Positions 6,391-12,899 of a stretch of DNA of 14,098 nt are shown piece by piece (within the stretch, counting starts at the first letter, position 1; each line of letters begins with the position of its first letter). The position numbers and the translations under genes are program-made. Under the pieces are notes generated by a model that did no database searches, had not been told where the DNA came from, and saw only the letters and a program-made list of their open reading frames with translations. Source of the DNA: T1Sed10-7 sp041686695 (GTDB lineage: Bacteria; Actinomycetota; Nitriliruptoria; Nitriliruptorales; Nitriliruptoraceae); NCBI GenBank assembly GCA_041686695.1, contig JAWLDJ010000057.1:1-14098 (forward strand), in the 5' to 3' direction.

Positions 6391-8034
6391 GTGCGTCGTT
6401 CCCTGCACCTGCGCCGCTGGCAGAAGGACGCACTGGACCGCTTCGAGCAACGTTCGACGCGCGACTTCCTGGCGGTGGCGACCCCCGGTGCCGGCAAGAC
6501 CACCTTCGCCCTGACCGCCGGGCTCCGGGACCTGGCCCGCCATCCCCACCGGCGTCTGGTCGTCGTCACTCCGACCCAGCATCTCAAGCACCAGTGGACC
6601 GAGGCCGCGGCCGGGTTCGGTCTGCAGCTGGAGCCGAACTGGTCCTCCACCGAGCCCTTCCCCACCGACATGCACGGCGTCGCCGTCACCTACCAGCAGG
6701 TCGCCACGACCCCCTCAGCGCTCCGCGGTCCGGCCGACGATGCGTTCGTCGTGCTCGACGAGATCCACCACGCCGGAGCGGAGCGGGCCTGGGGGGACGG
6801 CATCGCCCACGCCTTCGAGCCCGCCGCCCGACGGCTCTCGCTGTCGGGGACGCCGTTCCGCAGCGATCAGAACCCCATCCCCTTCGTCACCTACGGCCCG
6901 ACCGATGACCAGCCCTTCGTCGAGCACGACGAGGCCGTCGCCGATCACGTGTACGGCTACGACGATGCGTTGCGTGACGGCGGTGTGGTGCGACCGGTGT
7001 TCTTCCCGCGGCTCGGCGGGCAGATGGAGTGGACGGCCCCGGACGGGACGGAGATGTCCGCGACCTTCGACGACCACCTCGACCGCACCGCCGCGTCCCA
7101 GCGGCTGCGCACGGCGCTGTCCCCCGACGGCGAGTGGCTGCCGACGGTCCTCGAGCAGGCCCACACGCAGCTGCAGCGGCTCCGCGAGCAGCAGCCGGAC
7201 GCTGCCGCGCTCGCGATCACGACGGATGTGGAACATGCTCACGCGGTCGCTCGGCTGCTGCGCCAGGGGCACGGTGTCCAGGCGCTCGTGGTCACCTCGG
7301 ACGACCCCGAGGCCAGCCAACGGATCGCCGACTTCGCGCGCTCGCGTGACCCGTGGATCGTGGCCGTGCGCATGGTCTCGGAGGGGGTCGACATCCCCCG
7401 GCTCCGGGTGGGCGTGTACGCCACCACCACGGTCACCGAGCTGTTCTTCCGTCAGGCGGTGGGCCGCCTGGTGCGCTGGCAGGGCCGGTACCGCCGCCAG
7501 AAGGCGTTCATGTTCCTGCCGGACGAGGCCCGTCTGCGGACCTACGCCGCGCAGCTCGCCGAGGCCCGCACCCACTCGCTCAGGCGGCGGGAGGACGACG
7601 GTGAACAGCCCAGCGTCGAACTGGACCAGCTGCCCGTCGATGGTGAGGAGCAGCTGTCGCTGTTCCAGGCGATCTCGGCGACACCGCTGGAGGGCGACCC
7701 GACCAGCATCTTCGATGACGCCCATCCCGAGGACCTGATCGTCGAGGAAGGGGGTGCCCTGACGATGGAGATCGAGTTGGCCGCTCCGCCCCCCATCGCC
7801 GGGGCGAGCGAGCTCGCCGGGACGCTCACGGTGCCGCGTACCCAGCGCAAGCGGGAGCTCCGCCAGGAGAACACCGATCGGGTGCGCATGCTCACCCACC
7901 TGACGGGGCTCACCCCCGAGGTGGTCAACGCCCGACTCAACCAGGAGGTCGGTATCGGCTCGATCGGCGAGGCCAGCCTGGCCCAGCTCGAGCGCCGCCG
8001 ACGGGTCGCAGACCGCTGGATCGACCGAGCCTGA
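6391..8034 (+). CDS. SF2 DEAD/DEAH-box helicase
   Basis: This 547-aa protein is a superfamily 2 helicase or translocase. It has a Q-like region LRRWQKDAL (8-15), Walker A (TPGAGKTT, 31-38), motif Ia (VVTPTQHLKHQW, 58-69), a DEIH Walker B (123-126), motif III SGT (152-154), domain 2 with VRMVSEGVDIPRLRVGV (327-342) and motif VI QAVGRLVR (355-362). The layout resembles the XPB/type III restriction-like group, but no nuclease or methylase domain is fused. The C-terminal 150 residues are acidic and then helical, and are unassigned. I chose GTG at 6391 (GAGG at 6379-6382, 8 nt upstream) because residues before it are low-complexity; an in-frame start at 6265 is possible. It follows the UvrD-like genes by 160 nt and precedes the DUF1015 gene by 1 nt. 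Its substrate is unknown. Confidence 0.9.
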   Translation: MRRSLHLRRWQKDALDRFEQRSTRDFLAVATPGAGKTTFALTAGLRDLARHPHRRLVVVTPTQHLKHQWTEAAAGFGLQLEPNWSSTEPFPTDMHGVAVTYQQVATTPSALRGPADDAFVVLDEIHHAGAERAWGDGIAHAFEPAARRLSLSGTPFRSDQNPIPFVTYGPTDDQPFVEHDEAVADHVYGYDDALRDGGVVRPVFFPRLGGQMEWTAPDGTEMSATFDDHLDRTAASQRLRTALSPDGEWLPTVLEQAHTQLQRLREQQPDAAALAITTDVEHAHAVARLLRQGHGVQALVVTSDDPEASQRIADFARSRDPWIVAVRMVSEGVDIPRLRVGVYATTTVTELFFRQAVGRLVRWQGRYRRQKAFMFLPDEARLRTYAAQLAEARTHSLRRREDDGEQPSVELDQLPVDGEEQLSLFQAISATPLEGDPTSIFDDAHPEDLIVEEGGALTMEIELAAPPPIAGASELAGTLTVPRTQRKRELRQENTDRVRMLTHLTGLTPEVVNARLNQEVGIGSIGEASLAQLERRRRVADRWIDRA

Positions 8035-8035
8035 G

Positions 8036-9256
8036 ATGCTCGAGCTGCACACCATCACGGCTCACCTGGTGGCGCCCGAGCACGCCGCTTCGGTGATCGC
8101 CCCGGCCTACGATGCGCTCACGACGCAGCAGCGCGAAGCACTGGCGGCCACCGGTCCCGACACCTTCCTGCAGGCCCTGCCGAGCGGCCGCGTCGACACC
8201 CACACGCTCGAGGGCAACCGCCGAGCGGTCGCTCGGCTCCTCCGGCAGGGCCGCTTCACGGAACGGTGGTCCGAACTCCTGGTGGTGCTCGAGCTCACCG
8301 ACCACGGCCGACAACTGACGGCCGTGGTCGGTGACATCGACGTCGCCGCCTACCTCGACGGGACGATCCGCCCGCACGAGCACGTGCGTCCCGACCGGGT
8401 CGCGGAGCTGTCCCGCTACCTCGACGAGGTGGGCTACGCCTCCAGCCCGGTCTGCGTCCTGCACACCCCCAGCCCGCAGCTCGATCGCCTCACCCGCACG
8501 GTGCGACTCGCCACGCCACTGGTCGACACCGCGCTGCCAGATGGTGGCACCGTCCGCCTGTGGCCCGTGACGGACCCGGTGCGGGCCGCCGAGCTGGCGT
8601 ACGCGGCGCGCGCCCTGACGACGCTGACCATCGCCGACGGGCACCACCGCGCCGCGGCGGTCGCCCACCGGCTCGGAGCTGGGGCCACCCACATCCCGCC
8701 ACCGGGCACCCGGCACCGCAGCTCCTGCGAGCCAGCGCCCCGGTCGCGACGGGTGCTCACCGCGCTCGTGCCGGGCGACGAACTCGCCGTCGAGCCGTTC
8801 CACCGGCGCATCGACGGTCTGGGCGACGTGACCGCCGAGGAGGTGGCGGCGGTGCTGGCCGAGCGCGGACTCCGGCTGGAGCCCCTGCCCGGTCCGAGCG
8901 TCCCGGAACGCCGCGGCACCGTGCACCTGGTGATCGCCGGTAGCTGGTGGCGGCTCGAGGTCGGCGACCGTGCCCGCCCGCAGCCGGGAGGATCGCTCGA
9001 CGCCTCCATCGTCGAGCGCGAGGTGCTCGCACCACTCGGGACCCTGGCGCCCGGGCCCCGCCCGGCAACGGTCACACCCGTCCCCGGCCCGGTCGGCCTC
9101 GACGCCCTCGACCGTCCGGGCGCCGTCGGGATCGTGCTGCTGCCAGCGACGCTGGCGGAACTGCTGACCGTCACCGGTGCCGGGCACGTGCTGCCGCAGA
9201 AGAGCACGTACCTGCTCCCCAAGCTGCGATCGGGTGTCCTGCTCGTGCCGCGATGA
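8036..9256 (+). CDS. DUF1015 family protein
   Basis: This 406-aa protein matches the DUF1015 family over its full length. The N-terminus carries VIAPAYDALT (19-28). The family motif ADGHHR is at 200-205, EPFHRRI at 253-259, LDASI at 321-325 and the C-terminal LPQKSTYLLPKLRSG at 386-400. The family usually has an aromatic residue after GHHR; here it is Ala. No signal peptide or membrane helix is present, so the protein should be cytosolic. The biochemical function of the family is not firmly established to my knowledge, although members are often found near serine-biosynthesis genes in other genomes; none is visible here. The ATG lies 1 nt after the stop of the SF2 helicase, implying translational coupling in one operon. 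Confidence 0.9.
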   Translation: MLELHTITAHLVAPEHAASVIAPAYDALTTQQREALAATGPDTFLQALPSGRVDTHTLEGNRRAVARLLRQGRFTERWSELLVVLELTDHGRQLTAVVGDIDVAAYLDGTIRPHEHVRPDRVAELSRYLDEVGYASSPVCVLHTPSPQLDRLTRTVRLATPLVDTALPDGGTVRLWPVTDPVRAAELAYAARALTTLTIADGHHRAAAVAHRLGAGATHIPPPGTRHRSSCEPAPRSRRVLTALVPGDELAVEPFHRRIDGLGDVTAEEVAAVLAERGLRLEPLPGPSVPERRGTVHLVIAGSWWRLEVGDRARPQPGGSLDASIVEREVLAPLGTLAPGPRPATVTPVPGPVGLDALDRPGAVGIVLLPATLAELLTVTGAGHVLPQKSTYLLPKLRSGVLLVPR

Positions 9257-9301
9257 GCCGGGTGGTACCGGGCGGAGGCGGACCACTGCTCCAACAGCCT
9301 C

Positions 9302-9313
9302 TACGCTCCTGGC
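9302..9313 (+). promoter_or_regulatory. Candidate leaderless promoter of the Fur-family gene
   Basis: TACGCT (9302-9307) matches the TANNNT -10 consensus and ends 6 nt before GTG 9314, so transcription would start at the start codon. No Shine-Dalgarno sequence lies in the usual window, which supports leaderless translation. No clear -35 or Fur/Zur box is seen. Confidence 0.5.
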
Positions 9314-9754
9314 GTGGACACCGTGGCGGAGGCCGATCTCGAGCAGCTCCTGCGGACCCGGGGGTACCGGGTCACACGGCCGCGCCTTGCGGTCTGGGAG
9401 GTGCTGCGCAGCGCAGACGGCCATCTGACCGTGGAGCAGGTCGCCAGCGCTGCCGAGGCGCTGGGCCACGAGGTGGACCTGGCGTCGGTCTACCGCAGCC
9501 TCGATCTGCTCGAACAGCTCGGCCTGGCCCGGTCCAGCCGGATCGGTGACAGTGATGCCAACCGCTGGGAGCTCGCCCATCCGGACGAGCACTTCCACCT
9601 GGTGTGCACCAGCTGTGGCGCTGTCGACCATCACATCGGCTCGCTGGTGGCCGAGGTCCGCGACCACCTGGACGCCGGGCACGGGTTCGCGGTCGACTCG
9701 GTCGAGCTGACGGTGACCGGGCGGTGCGCCCGCTGTCGCAACGGGGCCGACTGA
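9314..9754 (+). CDS. Fur-family metal- or peroxide-responsive transcriptional regulator
   Basis: This 146-aa protein has the Fur-family layout. A winged-helix DNA-binding domain spans about 8-82 (RGYRVTRPRLAVWEVL, then VDLASVYRSLDLLEQLGL as the recognition region), followed by a dimerisation domain. The structural zinc site is Cys98-x2-Cys101 and Cys138-x2-Cys141. His37, Glu86, His93 and His95 correspond to the regulatory-site ligands of Fur, Zur and PerR. The ligand set alone does not decide between iron, zinc and peroxide sensing, so no specific gene name is given. The start is GTG at 9314, apparently leaderless. It lies 57 nt after the DUF1015 gene and converges on the MFS transporter with a 3-nt gap. 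No adjacent catalase, zinc-uptake or siderophore gene helps identify its regulon. Confidence 0.92.
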   Translation: MDTVAEADLEQLLRTRGYRVTRPRLAVWEVLRSADGHLTVEQVASAAEALGHEVDLASVYRSLDLLEQLGLARSSRIGDSDANRWELAHPDEHFHLVCTSCGAVDHHIGSLVAEVRDHLDAGHGFAVDSVELTVTGRCARCRNGAD

Positions 9755-9762
9755 CCGTCAGT
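9750..9762. repeat. Palindrome spanning the convergent stop codons
   Basis: ACTGACCGTCAGT has 6-bp inverted arms around one central base. It contains the TGA of the Fur-family gene (9752-9754) and, on the other strand, the TGA of the MFS gene (9758-9760). It is too short, with almost no loop, for a classical hairpin terminator and has no T-run. It could bind a protein or be coincidental. Confidence 0.45.
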
Positions 9763-11047
9763 GCGCGCGTGAGCGGCGGTCGCGGCTCGGTGTCGGCGCG
9801 AGCAGACCGAGGACGATCACCGCGGCGGGGAACACCAGCAGCAGCCGCAGGACGAGCTCGTAGGAGCCGGTCAGGTCACGGCCGAGCGCGAGGGCCAGTG
9901 GGCCGAACGCGGTCGAGCCGACGCTGATGGCGGTGACGACCCCGCGGATCGACCCGATGTGAGCGAGTCCGTAGAGCTTCGGGAAGGAGGCCGCCTCCAA
10001 CGCCCGTGCCGACGCGCCCGCAGCCCCGACGGTCACTCCGTAGGCGACCGCTGTCCAACCGGGAGCCACCAGCACGACACCGAGCATCGCCCCCATCAGC
10101 AGCAGCATCGAGGTGGTCAGGACCCAGCGCGCCGCGAACCGGTCGACCATCGACCCGACCACCAGGGTCGCCAGCAGCGAGGCGATCGTCTGGGGTAGGA
10201 AGTTCGCGGCAGCCTGCACCGCCGTGAGCCCCTGCTCACCGAGCAGGTCGATCTGGTGGAACGCGAGTCCGGTGCCGATCATCCCGGTCGCCGCGGTCGC
10301 CCCGGCAACCGCCCAGAACATCGGGGTCCTGAGCGCCTCGGCGCGCGTGTAGGAGGCAGCCGCAGCGGCCCGGGCGACCTCCTCGGCATCGTCGCGCGGC
10401 GCATCCCCGTCGGGTTCCTGCCCGACGTCGTGCGGGTGGTCGATCATCGCCCGCACCGCCAACGGGACGACCACCAGCCAGATGGTCAGCCCCGTGACGA
10501 TCCACGCCATGCGCCACCCGATCGTGGGGATGACGGCGGCAGCGACGAGAGGGAACAGTGACAGCACCGCCGAGCCCACCGCGGTGGTGACCCCGATCGC
10601 GAAGCCACGGCGACGGTCGAACCAGGGCGCCGGCGCCGTGGTCGCGGTCAGCCCGAGCGCACCCTGACCGAACATCCGGATGCCAACGAAGCCGAGGGTC
10701 AGCGTGACGATGCCGACGACCCCGGCCATCGCCATCAGGACCGCACCGAACACCCCGCCGACGATCGCCATCGTCACGCGGGTCCCGCGAGCATCGAGGA
10801 ACCGACCCGCTGTCGGCAACGCGAAGGCGCCAGTCAGGGTTCCGATCAGGTAGGCGGTGGAGACCTGGGAGCGGCTGAGCGCCAACGTCTCGATCATCGG
10901 ATCGACGAAGACGCTCACACCCACCGTCTGGCCGGGCCCCGTCATCCCGAGCGCGACGGCCGCGACCGCCACGATCCGCCACCCGGAGAACCGGGTGGTG
11001 GCTCGTGGTGGACGCGGGTCGGGGAGCAGCGAGGTGAACACGCTCAA
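9758..11047 (-). CDS. Major facilitator superfamily transporter
   Basis: This 429-aa integral membrane protein has the hydrophobicity pattern of 12 transmembrane helices. The first helix is around residues 22-42. The loop between helices 2 and 3 carries the MFS motif A-like GRFLDARGTR (81-90). A charged cytoplasmic loop (about 202-235) separates the two halves, and TPMFWAVAGA opens the second. FPKLYGLAHIGSIRG (355-369) is reminiscent of oxalate/formate or monocarboxylate-type MFS members, but the substrate cannot be assigned. The likely start is TTG at 11047, giving a TTGA overlap with the prfC stop; GTG at 11041 is in frame and equally defensible. Translation is probably coupled to prfC. There is no signal peptide beyond the first helix. 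It converges on the Fur-family gene. Confidence 0.88.
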   Translation of the reverse strand: MSVFTSLLPDPRPPRATTRFSGWRIVAVAAVALGMTGPGQTVGVSVFVDPMIETLALSRSQVSTAYLIGTLTGAFALPTAGRFLDARGTRVTMAIVGGVFGAVLMAMAGVVGIVTLTLGFVGIRMFGQGALGLTATTAPAPWFDRRRGFAIGVTTAVGSAVLSLFPLVAAAVIPTIGWRMAWIVTGLTIWLVVVPLAVRAMIDHPHDVGQEPDGDAPRDDAEEVARAAAAASYTRAEALRTPMFWAVAGATAATGMIGTGLAFHQIDLLGEQGLTAVQAAANFLPQTIASLLATLVVGSMVDRFAARWVLTTSMLLLMGAMLGVVLVAPGWTAVAYGVTVGAAGASARALEAASFPKLYGLAHIGSIRGVVTAISVGSTAFGPLALALGRDLTGSYELVLRLLLVFPAAVIVLGLLAPTPSRDRRSRAH

Positions 11048-12600
11048 CTCAGGATCAGGGTGTCGAGGGCGAGTTCGGGGTGATCGCGCCCGATCCTCTC
11101 GGCCACGTAGCGGCTGCGGAACAGCGCGAGCGGCGCCCCGTTCTCGCGTCGATAGACATCCACGTCGCGCATGCCCTCGAGCGCGACCGCGCCCTGGTCA
11201 TCGGTAGCGCGTGCCACCTCGAAGCGGGTGCCCTCGAGACGCACGGGCGAGCCGAACTCGTGCTCCATGCGCCAGGCGGCGACCTCGAACTGGAGCTGAC
11301 CGACCGCGGCCCAGATCGGTGCCTGGTCACCGAGGTCGTGGTGCCGCAGCACCTGGACCACGCCCTCCTCGTCGAGCTGCTGGACCCCTCGGCGGAACTG
11401 CTTGATGCGGCTGCGGTCCGCGGGATGCGCGGTGGCGAAGTGCTCGGGGGTGAAGGTGGGCAGCGGCGGGAACACCACCTCGGTGTCCTGCGCGTGCAGG
11501 GTGTCACCGGCACGCAGGTCCGTGGCGTTGACGAGCCCGATCACGTCGCCCGGGAAGGCCTCGTCCACGGTCTCGCGATCGCGGCCGAAGACCGCGTGTG
11601 CGTACTTCGCCACCGTCTTGCGACCCGTTCGGGCGTTGATCAGGGTGGCGCCGCGCTCGAAGCGGCCGGAGCACACCCGAACGAACGCCAACCGGTCCCG
11701 ATGCCGCGGATCCAGGTTCGCCTGCACCTTGAAGACCAGTCCACTGAAGGGGCCGTCCACCGGGTGTGGCTGCTCGCTGACGTCGGGTCGGGCCGTCGGC
11801 GGCGGGGCGTAGGCGACCACCGCGTCCAGCAGCAGCCGGACCCCGAAGTTGGACAGTGCCGAGCCGAAGAACACCGGTGTGGCCTCCGCCGCGAGGAAGG
11901 CGTCGATGTCGATGTCGGCGCCGACCGCGTCGAGCAGGTCGAGCTCCTCACGGACCACCTCGGCGACCTCATCCACCCCGCCCTCGTCCTCCTGGGCCAT
12001 GCGGGCGCCGCCGGGGGTGTTGGCCTGGAAGCGGTAGCTGTGCCGGTCGCGACGATCCACGACCCCGAGGAAGTGCCCTGCGGGCTTGATGGGCCAGGTC
12101 ACGGGCTGGCCGACGATGCCGAGCTTGGCCTCGAGGTCGTCGAGGATCTCCAGGGGCTCCGGGGTCGGCCGGTCCATCTTGTTCACGAAGGTGATGATGG
12201 GGGTGCCCCGCGCCTTGCAGACGGCGTACAGCTTCTCGGTCTGGGGCTCCACCCCGCGGGCGGCGTCGATCACCATCACAGCGGCGTCCACCCCGGACAG
12301 CACGCGGTAGGTGTCCTCGGAGAAGTCGCGGTGGCCCGGGGTGTCCAGCAGGTTCAGCACGGTGCCCTCGTGCTCGAAGCGTGCCACCGCGGAGGTGACC
12401 GAGATCCCGCGCTTCTGCTCGAGCTCCAGCCAGTCGGAGGTGGTCGCCCGATCGGCCTTGCGGCTCTGGACGGCTCCGGCCTGCTGGATCGCTCCGGCGT
12501 AGAGCAGGAACTTCTCGGTGAGGGTGGTCTTGCCCGCATCCGGGTGCGAGATGATCGCGAAGGTCCGGCGGCGAGCAGCTTCCGCGGACACGACGGACAC
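11044..12600 (-). CDS. prfC: Peptide chain release factor 3 (RF3)
   Basis: This 518-aa translational GTPase matches RF3 over its usual length. RF3 uses GTP to recycle RF1/RF2 from the ribosome after peptide release. The G1 P-loop is HPDAGKTT (19-26), switch I includes RGISVTS (64-70), G3 is DTPGH (86-90) and G4 is NKMD (140-143). The RF3-type linker AGAVQSRKADRATTSDWLEL (41-60) is present, followed by domain II and the C-terminal domain (IKQFRRGVQQLDEEGVVQVL, QLQFEVAAWRMEHEF). These distinguish it from EF-G and TypA. The start GTG at 12600 has GGAG 7 nt upstream. It is the first gene of a minus-strand pair with the MFS transporter, and is divergent from the LCP gene. Confidence 0.96.
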   Translation of the reverse strand: MSVVSAEAARRRTFAIISHPDAGKTTLTEKFLLYAGAIQQAGAVQSRKADRATTSDWLELEQKRGISVTSAVARFEHEGTVLNLLDTPGHRDFSEDTYRVLSGVDAAVMVIDAARGVEPQTEKLYAVCKARGTPIITFVNKMDRPTPEPLEILDDLEAKLGIVGQPVTWPIKPAGHFLGVVDRRDRHSYRFQANTPGGARMAQEDEGGVDEVAEVVREELDLLDAVGADIDIDAFLAAEATPVFFGSALSNFGVRLLLDAVVAYAPPPTARPDVSEQPHPVDGPFSGLVFKVQANLDPRHRDRLAFVRVCSGRFERGATLINARTGRKTVAKYAHAVFGRDRETVDEAFPGDVIGLVNATDLRAGDTLHAQDTEVVFPPLPTFTPEHFATAHPADRSRIKQFRRGVQQLDEEGVVQVLRHHDLGDQAPIWAAVGQLQFEVAAWRMEHEFGSPVRLEGTRFEVARATDDQGAVALEGMRDVDVYRRENGAPLALFRSRYVAERIGRDHPELALDTLILS

Positions 12601-12677
12601 GGTGCGGCTCCAACGGGGGAGGAAGGGTCACCGAAGACCGGCGACGAGGACGGGCCGGAGGAGCTCCGACCGCCGCC

Positions 12678-12683
12678 AAGGTA
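12678..12683 (-). promoter_or_regulatory. Candidate -10 box for prfC
   Basis: On the minus strand TACCTT fits TANNNT and lies about 78 nt before the prfC GTG. A leader of roughly 70 nt with GGAG near the start would result. No good -35 is visible, so this is tentative. Confidence 0.25.
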
Positions 12684-12795
12684 GCTCATCACCCCAGACA
12701 GCGACCGCGGCGTCACCGCCAGGAGGCCGGTGCCCGGGCCGGGCGACCCTGTCCGAAGGCTCTTGGGCACGCGACCGGCGGCGCGACGCAGGCCG

Positions 12796-12818
12796 TAGCC
12801 TGGAGCCTGGAGCTCCAG
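12796..12818 (+). promoter_or_regulatory. Candidate LCP-gene promoter with palindromic operator
   Basis: TAGCCT (12796-12801) is a -10-like hexamer. Immediately downstream, CTGGAGCTCCAG (12807-12818) is a perfect 12-bp palindrome, and CCTGGAG is tandemly repeated at 12799-12805 and 12806-12812, overlapping the -10. A dimeric repressor bound here would cover the transcription start. The leader to GTG 12900 would be about 90 nt. No convincing -35 is seen. Confidence 0.35.
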
Positions 12819-12899
12819 CCCGACCTCCCGCGCCACGGTGCGTCCCGCAGCCAACGGCGAGGAGCCCACGGAGCCTGCGCGGCCTGCAGAGAGTGATGC

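Noticed and set aside
6715..8058. Minus-strand open frame of 447 codons
   Set aside because: It is antisense to the SF2 helicase and has no domain signature.
3178..9256. New anti-phage defence system built on the two helicases
   Set aside because: No nuclease, methylase, sensor or toxin domain is seen, no mobile element is nearby, and the neighbours are housekeeping genes.
7937..9682. Long minus-strand open frame of 581 codons
   Set aside because: It is antisense to the DUF1015 and Fur-family genes, both with strong family motifs.
11080..12684. Long plus-strand open frame of 534 codons
   Set aside because: It is antisense to prfC, which is unmistakable on the other strand; the translation is His/Glu/Val/Leu-rich without motifs.
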